DNA from: Methylotenera_A sp031369365
GTDB taxonomy: Bacteria; Pseudomonadota; Gammaproteobacteria; Burkholderiales; Methylophilaceae
Length of the DNA stretch: 12,552 nt
Reading direction: 5' to 3'
NCBI GenBank assembly: GCA_031369365.1
Contig: JANMOP010000055.1
Coordinates: 1 to 12,552 of the forward strand
The translations under genes and the position numbers were made by a program. Below, one piece after another: positions 6,384-12,552 of the stretch; position 1 is the first letter of the stretch; every line of letters begins with the position of its first letter. The notes below the pieces were generated by a model that was not told the DNA's origin, did no database searches, and saw nothing but the letters and a program-made list of their open reading frames with translations.

Positions 6384-7643
6384 ATGCGTCTATCCGATCT
6401 AAAACATCTTCCAGTAACCGAATTAGTCGATATGGCCATTGCCGATGAAATTGAAAATGCCAGTCGTATGCGCAAGCAAGATTTGGTTTTTGCTATTCTT
6501 AAGCACAAAGCAAAAAAAGGTGACAGCATATTTGGCGATGGCACGCTAGAGGTGTTGCAAGATGGCTTTGGATTTTTGCGCTCACCCGATACGTCATACC
6601 TAGCAGGAACCGATGATATTTACGTATCGCCATCGCAAATTCGCCGTTTTAACCTGCACACAGGCGATAGCATTCAAGGCGAAATTCGCACGCCGAAAGA
6701 TGGAGAGCGTTACTTTGCGCTGGTAAAAGTAGATATGGTGAACGACGAGGCGCCAGAAAATTCTAAGCATAAAATTTTATTCGAAAATTTAACGCCACTA
6801 TTCCCAACCATCCCCTTAATATTAGAACGCGATATTCGCGGTGAAGAAAATATCACCAGCCGCGTAATTGATATGATTGCGCCTATTGGTCGCGGTCAGC
6901 GTGGCTTGCTAGTCGCTAGCCCTAAAAGCGGCAAAACCGTGATGATGCAAAATATCGCACACGCGATTACTGCCAATCATCCTGACGTGATTTTGATTGT
7001 TTTGCTGATTGATGAACGACCAGAAGAAGTGACCGAAATGACACGCTCGGTAAAAGGCGAAGTAGTTGCCTCAACCTTTGACGAACCCGCAACACGCCAT
7101 GTACAAGTGGCTGAAATGGTGTTAGAAAAAGCCAAGCGCTTGGTTGAGCATAAAAAGGATGTAGTAATTTTATTGGATTCGATTACCCGCTTAGCGCGCG
7201 CTTATAACACGGTCATTCCTTCTTCAGGCAAGGTGCTGACAGGTGGTGTGGATGCAAATGCGCTGCAAAAACCAAAAAGATTTTTCGGCGCGGCACGTAA
7301 TATTGAAGAAGGCGGTTCTCTCACCATCATCGCCACAGCCCTTGTGGATACTGGCTCACGCATGGATGATGTAATTTACGAGGAATTTAAAGGTACGGGC
7401 AATATGGAAATTCACCTTGACCGTAAAATGGCTGAAAAACGTCTGTATCCAGCGATTAACGTGAACAAATCGGGTACGCGGAAAGAGGAACTGCTCATCG
7501 AAAAAGACGTGCTACAAAAAATATGGGTGCTGCGTAAATTGCTTTACCCAATGGATGATTTAGAAGCGATGGAATTCTTACTAGATAAAATCAAAGCCAC
7601 CAAAAATAATGCTGACTTTTTTGACAGTATGCGCCGAGGCTAA
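6384..7643 (+). CDS. rho: transcription termination factor Rho
   Basis: A 419-residue hexameric RNA-dependent ATPase, the same length as E. coli Rho, that terminates untranslated transcripts. Domains in order: the N-terminal helical Rho_N (about 1-45), the cold-shock-like primary RNA-binding domain (about 50-118, with DGFGFLRSPDTSYL), then the RecA-like motor. Walker A is SPKSGKT at 179-185, where E. coli has PPKAGKT. The ILLDSITRLARAYN block carries Walker B D265, and the Q-loop LTGGVDANALQKPKRFFGAARN (about 285-305) and R-loop KSGTRKEELL (about 362-371) are intact. The ATG has a modest ribosome site, GCGAG (6372-6376). It is in the conserved trxA-rho order. It faces the small paralogue genes across 64 bases with no T-run terminator. 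Function is not in doubt. Confidence 0.98.
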   Translation: MRLSDLKHLPVTELVDMAIADEIENASRMRKQDLVFAILKHKAKKGDSIFGDGTLEVLQDGFGFLRSPDTSYLAGTDDIYVSPSQIRRFNLHTGDSIQGEIRTPKDGERYFALVKVDMVNDEAPENSKHKILFENLTPLFPTIPLILERDIRGEENITSRVIDMIAPIGRGQRGLLVASPKSGKTVMMQNIAHAITANHPDVILIVLLIDERPEEVTEMTRSVKGEVVASTFDEPATRHVQVAEMVLEKAKRLVEHKKDVVILLDSITRLARAYNTVIPSSGKVLTGGVDANALQKPKRFFGAARNIEEGGSLTIIATALVDTGSRMDDVIYEEFKGTGNMEIHLDRKMAEKRLYPAINVNKSGTRKEELLIEKDVLQKIWVLRKLLYPMDDLEAMEFLLDKIKATKNNADFFDSMRRG

Positions 7644-7652
7644 GCTGGTTTT

Positions 7653-7707
7653 GCTAGGCCTAACTAGCTGCCAAACGCCAACAATACTGTTAAATAACAG
7701 GTTATTG
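7653..7707. other. two short hairpins between convergent rho and the small gene
   Basis: GCTAG (7653-7657) pairs with CTAGC (7664-7668). CAATACTGTT (7682-7691) pairs with AACAG-gt-TATTG (7696-7707), with a two-base bulge. Neither is followed by a T-run on either strand, so they are not classical intrinsic terminators. They may mark or protect the 3' ends of the two convergent transcripts. The second abuts the stop codon of the minus-strand gene. Confidence 0.35.
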
Positions 7708-7938
7708 CTAATGTAGCGCTTGCTTGCTAGCGACTGCTTGCAGCAGTTGTAAAGGTGATTTTTCTAGTTGACCAGCTTCAATCGTCTTAATCATCTCTGC
7801 CATTGCGGCTTTGTAACCACGCTCAAACATCCAATATTGGCAGTCATCAATGCTGACTAATTTATTACCTTCTACCTCATCGCAAAATCTGCCAAAAGCA
7901 CTCATACATGCATTTACATCATAATCGTTCATACTCAA
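7708..7938 (-). CDS. small protein of unknown function, paralogue A (QYWMFERGYKAA family)
   Basis: A 76-residue protein I do not recognise. It is paralogous to the product of the next gene upstream. Over about 42 aligned residues roughly 20 are identical, including A-C-x2-AF-x3-C (C11 and C19, seven residues apart), a shared LV, and the block QYWMFERGYKAA at 34-45. C33 precedes the block only in this copy. It looks helical and acidic in the first half; the C-terminal part (KSPLQLLQAVASKQALH) has diverged. There is no signal peptide or membrane segment. The ATG at 7936-7938 has AGAGG about seven bases upstream; a second ATG two codons later is less well spaced. It may be co-transcribed from paralogue B across the 105-base gap, although a TATACT element there (complement of 7973-7978) could be a -10 of its own. 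The conserved ribosome site and paralogy argue that it is a real gene. Confidence 0.8.
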   Translation of the reverse strand: MSMNDYDVNACMSAFGRFCDEVEGNKLVSIDDCQYWMFERGYKAAMAEMIKTIEAGQLEKSPLQLLQAVASKQALH

Positions 7939-8043
7939 CCTCTGTTTTCTGGATTTAATTATCCAATACAGTTAGTATAAGCGGGCTTTAAACGCCATGC
8001 TGTAAACAAATGTTAAGTAAATTTACGCTTTAAATAAATGAGG

Positions 8044-8271
8044 CTAATGCGCCGCTAAGTATTGCTCTAATGATGGCTGAGTGGACCACGCAGCATCTAA
8101 AAATTGAGTATCCACTTTCTGCACATTAGCAAATGTCTCAAGTGCTGCCTTGTATCCGCGCTCAAACATCCAATACTGAAACTCTTCTGAAGCGACTAAC
8201 TCAGAGCTGCTTAACTCTTCACATAAATCATTGAAAGCCTTATAACATGCGTCGCAGTTTGTATTTTCCAT
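8044..8271 (-). CDS. small protein of unknown function, paralogue B (QYWMFERGYKAA family)
   Basis: A 75-residue acidic protein, paralogue of the next gene downstream. It carries the same C-x7-C pair (C9 and C17, in DACYKAFNDLC) and the identical QYWMFERGYKAA at 32-43. It has an extra C6 and a divergent C-terminal part rich in Gln, Ser and Ala that ends in AAH, where the other ends ALH. The DNA also matches locally: the 17 bases CGCTCAAACATCCAATA occur at 8159-8175 and 7820-7836. The start is strongly marked: a GGAAAGGAAAGGAA tract (complement of 8272-8285) runs up to the ATG, and a good promoter lies further upstream. It is divergent from rpmE. No signal peptide or membrane segment is seen. 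The function is unknown; the cysteines could be a metal or redox site, but that is a guess. Confidence 0.83.
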   Translation of the reverse strand: MENTNCDACYKAFNDLCEELSSSELVASEEFQYWMFERGYKAALETFANVQKVDTQFLDAAWSTQPSLEQYLAAH

Positions 8272-8308
8272 TTCCTTTCCTTTCCTACTATTTATTTTAT
8301 TGTGTTAG

Positions 8309-8337
8309 ATCATATTAAAAGTCTTACAAGTTAACAA
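8309..8337 (-). promoter_or_regulatory. sigma70-like promoter of small paralogue B
   Basis: On the minus strand TTGTTA (complement of 8332-8337, 4/6) and TATGAT (complement of 8309-8314, 5/6) are 17 bp apart. Transcription would start near 8302, giving a leader of about 30 nt that contains the AGGA-rich ribosome site. The element sits in the divergent region shared with rpmE. Confidence 0.6.
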
Positions 8338-8386
8338 AAGCATTTATTATGCCAAGTTACTTTAAGCCTTTAATACCATGAACTTA

Positions 8387-8415
8387 TTGCTATATTAGCT
8401 AATTTAATTCATAAT
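8387..8415 (+). promoter_or_regulatory. sigma70-like promoter of rpmE
   Basis: TTGCTA (8387-8392, 4/6) and CATAAT (8410-8415, 5/6) lie 17 bp apart, placing the transcript start near 8422 and a leader of about 33 nt. A TATATT element (8391-8396) with a poorer -35 is an alternative. Confidence 0.55.
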
Positions 8416-8454
8416 GCTTGGCTTATTGCAACTGCTTAACATAGAAAGAAAAGC

Positions 8455-8655
8455 ATGAAAGCTGAAACACACCCAAACTACCCTGAAATCAACGTGACTT
8501 GTAGTTGTGGTAACAAGTTCAAAACACGCTCTACGCATGGTCGCGACATGAGTATTGAGGTGTGTTCTCTTTGCCATCCTTTTTACACAGGCAAACAAAA
8601 AATATTAGACACGGCTGGCCGTGTAGAGAAATTTAAACAAAAATACGGCATGTAA
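8455..8655 (+). CDS. rpmE: 50S ribosomal protein bL31 (zinc-binding form)
   Basis: Ribosomal protein bL31 of the large subunit, which helps bridge to the 30S head. The 66 residues fit the family (70 in E. coli). It is the zinc-containing type: C16 and C18 in TCSCGN and C37 and C40 in EVCSLCHPFYTGKQK sit at the same positions as in E. coli bL31. The start MKAETHPNYPEI and the C-terminal GRVEKFKQKYGM are canonical. The ribosome site is a poor A/G stretch (AGAAAGAAAAG). The gene has its own promoter and an intrinsic terminator, so it is a single-gene unit. Zinc-type bL31 is commonly replaced under zinc shortage by a cysteine-free paralogue; none is in this window. Confidence 0.97.
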   Translation: MKAETHPNYPEINVTCSCGNKFKTRSTHGRDMSIEVCSLCHPFYTGKQKILDTAGRVEKFKQKYGM

Positions 8656-8680
8656 TTTACATTATCGCCATATTTTTGAC

Positions 8681-8711
8681 AAAAAAGGCAGCTTAGCTGC
8701 CTTTTTTATTT
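8681..8711 (+). terminator. Rho-independent terminator of rpmE
   Basis: AAAAAAGGCAGC (8681-8692) pairs perfectly with GCTGCCTTTTTT (8696-8707) around the loop TTA, and a T-rich tail continues to 8711. It is 25 bases after the rpmE stop. The A-run on the other side means it could also stop minus-strand transcription. Confidence 0.93.
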
Positions 8712-8775
8712 TCCAATTTATTTCTTAAGTACTCGCAATGTTAAACTACTATTAACGAAATAATTCAGCAAAAAA

Positions 8776-10425
8776 ATGCGTTTTGATTTAGATCACGATT
8801 GGCAAGGCAATATGTCCACTCCCCGCGCAAAAGTGGGTGAGCGGGCTAAAACGCATTTGTTGCTTGTACTATGCGCCGTTTGGCTATTAATGGGCTTAAT
8901 TGGCCATAGCCCTTGGAAGCCTTACGAATCGCACTCCATCAGCACGATTAAAACCATACTCGATACTGGTAATTTAATTGCACCAACCTCCGCCAGCAAC
9001 ATTGAAATCATCAACCCACCGCTGTATTATTTAAGTGCCGCAATAGTCGCAAAATTTTTAAATCCCATATTGCCTTTGCACGATGCAGCCCGCATCACCA
9101 CTGGTTTGTGGATGATTATTACGCTACTAATGATAGGTATGACAGGCCGCGAATTGTGGGGAAAAGGCTTTGGGCGACAAACCACTTTTGTGTTTATCGG
9201 CTCACTTGGCTTGGTGCTAAGCGCACACACGCTCATGCCAGCTGTAAGTGCATTAACGGGGATTGCCACTAGCTTTTATGCGCTGGCTTTGGCCAAAAGA
9301 CGGCCTTACAGAGCGAGTTTCTTATTGGCTGCTGGCATAAGTGTAAGTTTTTTATCGACAGGCTTGCAAGCGCTTAGTATTATTTTGGCCACTTGCTTGA
9401 TTTTGCCATGCTTATTTAGCTTTTGGCGCAACAAAAGCTACGCTAGCGTTATTGGCTTATCGCTATTACTGGCCAGCCCATTTTTATTAGGCTGGCCAAT
9501 GGTGTGCCACTATTTTTATCCTGAAGCACTAAGTCAGTGGTGGGAGCTTTCGCTAGAACAGTTCCAAAATAACACGCATTTTTATTTTTTAAGAACCTTG
9601 TTATGGTACTCGTGGCCTGCTCTGCCATTGGCTATTTGGGGCTTATGGCGTTATCGGAGCCAGCTGATAAGCAAACCAAAATTTCAGTTAAGTATCACTT
9701 TTTTTATGATTGCTTGGCTAATCATTGGCTTGGGGGAAGGTAAGGAAGTATTTGCACTGCCGCTGTTAATACCGCTCACCGCAATGGCAGGCGGCAGCAT
9801 TGAAACCCTAAAACGCGGCACTGCAGGTGCATTAACTTGGTTTGGTCTAATTTTATTTGGATTAATGAATGTTCTCATTTGGCTGGGCTGGTTTGCCATG
9901 CTGACAGGTAGCCCAGCCAAAATTAAAGCACGTTTAATGTTTTTATCGGGGATGCAGCAACTAAATTTTAGTGTGGTTGCTTTTACCATTGCGGCAGCAG
10001 TTACGCTTACATGGCTGTTTGCAATTTTGCGTTCACAGCATACTAACCGTTCTAGCGCCACTAATTGGGCCATTGGCATGACCGCCGTGTGGACATTGTT
10101 GATGACGCTTTGGCTGCCAATGATTGATTCTGCTCGTAGCTATCGCGCTGTATTCAGCAGCTTAAAACATGCATTACCTGCAAAATTTGCCTGCATCGCT
10201 AGCAACGGTATCGGCGATGCTCAGCGCGATTTATTACATTATTTTGCTAACGTAAAAACACAAGCAATTGAGACCAGCGGCACGCTTAATTGCGATATGT
10301 ACTTAATTCAAGATGGTAGGAATCGTGAAAAAGTAGAGCCAGGCGCTGATTGGAAACTGATTTGGAGCGGCAAGCGCTTGAGTGAACGAAAAGAAAGTTT
10401 TAGATTATTTCAACGTAACAACTAA
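8776..10425 (+). CDS. GT-C membrane glycosyltransferase, ArnT/GT39-83-like
   Basis: A 549-residue inner-membrane protein of the ArnT/PMT type, which moves a sugar from a polyprenyl-phosphate carrier to an acceptor on the periplasmic side. About ten or more hydrophobic segments run from residue 27 to 450, followed by a soluble C-terminal domain of about 100 residues. The first large loop keeps the family layout, SPWKPYESHS... then ...INPPLYYLSAA (80-89). However, relatives usually read PWKPDEA, and here the Asp position is Y50 beside E51. The sugar and acceptor cannot be inferred. The start is uncertain: the ATG at 8776 has no Shine-Dalgarno, whereas the in-frame ATG at 8812 has AAGG four bases upstream and would remove 12 residues. 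It follows the rpmE terminator, so it must have its own promoter, which I could not place. It ends six bases from the convergent permease gene. Confidence 0.82.
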   Translation: MRFDLDHDWQGNMSTPRAKVGERAKTHLLLVLCAVWLLMGLIGHSPWKPYESHSISTIKTILDTGNLIAPTSASNIEIINPPLYYLSAAIVAKFLNPILPLHDAARITTGLWMIITLLMIGMTGRELWGKGFGRQTTFVFIGSLGLVLSAHTLMPAVSALTGIATSFYALALAKRRPYRASFLLAAGISVSFLSTGLQALSIILATCLILPCLFSFWRNKSYASVIGLSLLLASPFLLGWPMVCHYFYPEALSQWWELSLEQFQNNTHFYFLRTLLWYSWPALPLAIWGLWRYRSQLISKPKFQLSITFFMIAWLIIGLGEGKEVFALPLLIPLTAMAGGSIETLKRGTAGALTWFGLILFGLMNVLIWLGWFAMLTGSPAKIKARLMFLSGMQQLNFSVVAFTIAAAVTLTWLFAILRSQHTNRSSATNWAIGMTAVWTLLMTLWLPMIDSARSYRAVFSSLKHALPAKFACIASNGIGDAQRDLLHYFANVKTQAIETSGTLNCDMYLIQDGRNREKVEPGADWKLIWSGKRLSERKESFRLFQRNN

Positions 10426-10431
10426 AAAATC

Positions 10432-11169
10432 TTAACCGCCAAGTAACATTTTACTGCCAGCAAATACCAACACTAACGCCAACAACTTTCTAATAGTTGG
10501 GCTAGCTAATTTTTTACTGCCATATTCTGCGCCAATCAAGCCACCTATTACGGCCGCCAGCGCCCAATAAACAAGGCCTGTAGGTAAAGTGGGCGATTTA
10601 ATTAAAACGCCAATTAAACCAGAAATCGAATTCACCAAAATAAATGCAGCGGCCACGCCAGAAATTACTCTAATTTTTGCCCAGCTAAAAAACAATAAAA
10701 TGGGGCTTAAAAATATGCCGCCACCAACGCCAGTTAAACCAGAAAGAAAACCTAACCCCAGGCCTAAGCCTAGTAGTACTGGCTTTGCCACTGGTTTTAT
10801 TGGCACATCATTAGTGTTATTGGCATGGCTGAAAATCGTCCAGGCGGCATAAATTAAGCATAATCCCACTAAGATTTTATAGGTTTGATTGGGTAAGGTA
10901 ACCTGCCCGCCTAAAAACGCGGCGGGAATTGAGGTGAGTGCGATAGGCCAGAATAATTTCCAATCAAAAGCATTTACTTTATAGAACTTAACCAGCGCGA
11001 TTGATGCAACCAATACATTTAAGCATAAGGCTGCAGGGCGCATGGATGCTGGTGCTAAGCCTATTAATGCAAACGCCGCCAAATATGCAGAGGCACCACC
11101 GTGACCGACCGATGAAAACAACAATGCCGCAAAAAAAATAAGCGGAATAAGTAAGAAAATTTCCGACAA
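10432..11169 (-). CDS. TauE/SafE (DUF81) family membrane permease
   Basis: A 245-residue membrane protein of the TauE/SafE family, putative exporters or importers of sulfite and organosulfonates, but of unknown substrate in most cases. The two inverted halves are visible. The first begins FSSVGHGGASAYLAAFAL (about 19-36) and the second has SGLTGVGGGIFLSPILLFF, both being family signatures. About seven or eight hydrophobic segments cover the length. The start is a TTG at 11167-11169: reading upstream in frame meets a stop with no ATG or GTG between, and the next ATG (MRPAAL) would delete the first signature. There is no visible Shine-Dalgarno. It follows fdsD by 42 bases on the same strand and may be the last gene of the fds transcript. 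Convergent with the glycosyltransferase. Confidence 0.88.
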   Translation of the reverse strand: MSEIFLLIPLIFFAALLFSSVGHGGASAYLAAFALIGLAPASMRPAALCLNVLVASIALVKFYKVNAFDWKLFWPIALTSIPAAFLGGQVTLPNQTYKILVGLCLIYAAWTIFSHANNTNDVPIKPVAKPVLLGLGLGLGFLSGLTGVGGGIFLSPILLFFSWAKIRVISGVAAAFILVNSISGLIGVLIKSPTLPTGLVYWALAAVIGGLIGAEYGSKKLASPTIRKLLALVLVFAGSKMLLGG

Positions 11170-11211
11170 AATAGTGAAATTATGATTTTAGATTTAAATT
11201 AAGGATATGGA

Positions 11212-11430
11212 TTAAGGATTAAGGTGTGCAGAAATTGCCAAAATCACTAGGTTATGCAAGCCTGTGCCCTGCTTTGCTTGCACATGCGCGGCAATTTGGT
11301 TACGCATATCTTTGGTCCAAAAGCGGTTGAGGTGACTGGCAATATCTAATTGTGCTTGCACTTGATTCGGTTCTGCCTCAAAAAAATCGCCGACTTGATT
11401 GGCCATTTTGATTAATGTTTCTGTTTGCAT
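11212..11430 (-). CDS. fdsD: formate dehydrogenase delta subunit
   Basis: A 72-residue protein matching FdsD, the small delta subunit of soluble NAD-dependent, molybdenum-containing formate dehydrogenases. The family pattern is present: LIKMANQVGDFFEAEP (about 6-21), then IASHLNRFWTKDMRNQIAAHV and LHNLVILAISAH. FdsD is needed for active enzyme; its exact role is less clear than that of the catalytic subunits. It stands after fdhD with a 28-base gap, in the order fdsA-fdsC-fdsD known from Cupriavidus-type operons. No clear Shine-Dalgarno precedes the ATG. No signal peptide, consistent with a cytoplasmic enzyme. Confidence 0.9.
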   Translation of the reverse strand: MQTETLIKMANQVGDFFEAEPNQVQAQLDIASHLNRFWTKDMRNQIAAHVQAKQGTGLHNLVILAISAHLNP

Positions 11431-11458
11431 AAGTTGTTTTTATAAGTTAAGTTGAAAG

Positions 11459-12370
11459 CTAAAGTTTAATGCGGCTTAAATGCGTGTAAACCACAAACTG
11501 ATTATCGCGCAAAAAGCCTACTAGTGTCACGCCATAATCTTCTGCAATACGCACTGCAAGCCCTGTAGGCGCTGAAATCGCAGCAAGCGTGTTGTATCCT
11601 GCCATCGCCACCTTTTGTACCATTTCATAACTGGCGCGGCTAGATGTGAGCACGAATCCACTTTGCTGATTTGGCAATTTAGCTAATGCGCCAATCAACT
11701 TATCCATTGCGTTATGACGGCCTACATCTTCGCGCGTCAGCTGCACTTTTCCATCTGCGTTCACCCAAGCACACGCGTGCGTTGCGCCTGTAGCTTGCTG
11801 CAACACTTGCTGTGTTTGCATGGCGTGATACGCTGTTTGAATACTTGTTGCTTTAATCGTTTCAAGTGGTGCGCCAGAAGACGCATGGCCATTGGTATTA
11901 TTCTTGGTGGCCTGTAGGCCTGCACTAGAATGCTTTAGTCTAGTGGCAGTTATTTCTGGCAGCCTTAGCGCTTGCTCCAAACTTTCCGCACCACACAAGC
12001 CACAACCTGTGCGCCCAACTAGGCTACGACGTTTTTCTTTTAGCTTTACAAAGGCTTCCGTCGCCACATCTAATCGCAGCTCTATACCTTGTGGCTGCGT
12101 GATTATTTCTACGTCATACAGCTCGCTTTTGCTGTGCAAAATGCCTTCACTAAGTGAAAATCCCAGCGCAAAATCTTCTAAATCTTGCGGTGTTGCCAAC
12201 ATTACTGCATGCGAAACGCCATTATAAATCAGTGCAATTGGCACTTCTTCGGCCACTTGATCTGTTGCTTGGCTTACTACGCCATTGCGCCAACGCGTCA
12301 CATTGACTTCGCTCAATGGCGACACAGAAAGTAGCGGATTTTCTTGCGTGAGCACTTGTTTATTCATCAT
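11459..12370 (-). CDS. fdhD: formate dehydrogenase accessory sulfurtransferase FdhD (FdsC)
   Basis: FdhD carries sulfur from the cysteine desulfurase IscS to the molybdenum cofactor, making the sulfurated cofactor that formate dehydrogenase requires. Recognisable blocks: EEVPIALIYNGVSHAVMLATPQDLEDFALGFSLSEGIL (about 41-78), the sulfur-carrying loop GRTGCGLCGAESL with C123 and C126, and the C-terminal HACAWVNADGKVQLTREDVGRHNAMDKLIGALA and GFVLTSSRASYEMVQK. At 303 residues it is somewhat longer than E. coli FdhD (277). The extra length is mainly a polar Asn/Ser/Gly linker (about 148-175) after the Cys loop. Two ATG codons stand side by side at the start and no Shine-Dalgarno is evident. It lies 46 bases after the end of the putative fdsA. 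In fds operons this gene is called fdsC. Confidence 0.95.
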   Translation of the reverse strand: MMNKQVLTQENPLLSVSPLSEVNVTRWRNGVVSQATDQVAEEVPIALIYNGVSHAVMLATPQDLEDFALGFSLSEGILHSKSELYDVEIITQPQGIELRLDVATEAFVKLKEKRRSLVGRTGCGLCGAESLEQALRLPEITATRLKHSSAGLQATKNNTNGHASSGAPLETIKATSIQTAYHAMQTQQVLQQATGATHACAWVNADGKVQLTREDVGRHNAMDKLIGALAKLPNQQSGFVLTSSRASYEMVQKVAMAGYNTLAAISAPTGLAVRIAEDYGVTLVGFLRDNQFVVYTHLSRIKL

Positions 12371-12395
12371 TTTTTGTAATAAAACAAGTCGCCAA

Positions 12396-12421
12396 TTTAA
12401 ACCTTAAGTTTAAACCTTAAG
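12396..12421. repeat. perfect 13-bp tandem duplication at the fdsA 3' end
   Basis: TTTAAACCTTAAG occurs twice head to tail (12396-12408 and 12409-12421). On the coding strand it reads CTTAAGGTTTAAA twice and includes the putative fdsA stop codon (12417-12419), so a second TAA lies 13 bases on. A replication-slippage duplication is the simplest reading. Confidence 0.93.
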
Positions 12422-12552
12422 CAGGCTGCTTTAGCTTTTTAGCTGGGCTTTTACTAGCAAAAGCTATTTGTGCCTCGGCAAAGGTTTCGTAATGTTTTTG
12501 CCAATCCGAAAGCTGATGCACGCGCGTCACTTGTACCGCCGTCACCTTGAAT
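12417..12552 (-). CDS. fdsA: C-terminal end of a formate dehydrogenase alpha subunit (probable fdsA), partial
   Basis: An open frame enters from the right edge and ends at a TAA (12417-12419) after 44 codons. The peptide begins FKVTAVQVTRVHQLSDWQKHYETF and ends in a lysine-rich tail, SPAKKLKQPA. The (F/Y)KVTAVQV start resembles, from memory, the end of FdsA-type molybdopterin subunits, where the last cofactor-binding domain closes. Position supports this, as fdsA directly precedes fdsC and fdsD in known operons. The stretch is too short to prove identity from sequence alone. The protein would carry the molybdenum active site and several iron-sulfur clusters outside the window. Confidence 0.65.
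   Translation of the reverse strand, partial: FKVTAVQVTRVHQLSDWQKHYETFAEAQIAFASKSPAKKLKQPA

Noticed and set aside
7708..8271. Toxin-antitoxin or phage-defence module
   Set aside because: The two genes are paralogues of each other rather than an unlike toxin and antitoxin, no effector domain is recognisable, and both flanks are housekeeping genes with no mobility signs.
9684..10079. 131-codon minus-strand open frame inside the glycosyltransferase
   Set aside because: It is the shadow of a conserved membrane protein, with proline/asparagine-rich nonsense composition and no start signals.
11892..12227. 111-codon plus-strand open frame opposite fdhD
   Set aside because: It is antisense to the conserved Cys loop and core of FdhD and has Ser/Cys-rich random composition.
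12396..12421. Attachment site or target duplication of a mobile element
   Set aside because: The two copies abut each other with nothing between them and no integrase or transposase is present; slippage duplication is simpler.

Overview
The window looks like chromosomal DNA of a moderately AT-rich betaproteobacterium, most likely a methylotroph of the Methylophilaceae type (Methylotenera/Methylophilus-like). This rests on three things: the tail of an NAD-dependent molybdenum formate dehydrogenase operon (fdsA-fdsC-fdsD), a DUF3579 gene of the kind typical of Betaproteobacteria, and the rsmI/yraN/dolP neighbourhood. The genus is an inference from gene content and base composition, not from a search. 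No mobile element, CRISPR array, tRNA or phage module is visible, and no gap without a gene exceeds about 190 bases.

Layout, left to right. Bases 1-249 hold most of the RNase P RNA gene (rnpB, minus strand, 3' end outside the window). Next on the minus strand come pyrC and rsmI, which overlap by 11 bases, with rsmI upstream. Divergent from rsmI is a plus-strand group: yraN (PD-(D/E)XK-like UPF0102 protein), dolP (outer-membrane two-BON lipoprotein) and a small DUF3579 protein. A secreted TlpA-like thiol oxidoreductase faces this group on the minus strand. Divergent from it is a 513-residue protein with a C-terminal PilZ-like domain, a probable c-di-GMP effector. Then come trxA (cytoplasmic thioredoxin) and rho, a conserved pair, with a structured leader before trxA and a hairpin plus C-rich, G-poor leader before rho.

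Between rho and rpmE lie two minus-strand genes for 75-76-residue proteins that are clear paralogues of each other. They share a C-x7-C pair and an identical 12-residue block (QYWMFERGYKAA). I do not recognise the family; this is the most original item in the window. rpmE (zinc-type bL31) follows with its own promoter and a textbook terminator, then a membrane GT-C/ArnT-like glycosyltransferase whose usual first-loop Asp-Glu reads Tyr-Glu. Facing it on the minus strand are a TauE/SafE permease, fdsD, fdhD (fdsC) and the last 44 codons of what is probably fdsA.

How it works together: most of the window is housekeeping (RNA processing, pyrimidine synthesis, rRNA methylation, envelope integrity, redox, transcription termination, ribosome). 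The right end serves formate oxidation, the last step of C1 oxidation in methylotrophs: FdsA/FdsD belong to the enzyme and FdhD sulfurates its molybdenum cofactor. No gene set here is convincingly a new multi-gene system. The best leads are the small paralogue pair, the PilZ protein with an operator-like palindrome at its promoter, the 16-bp triple repeat in the trxA leader, and the substituted glycosyltransferase motif.
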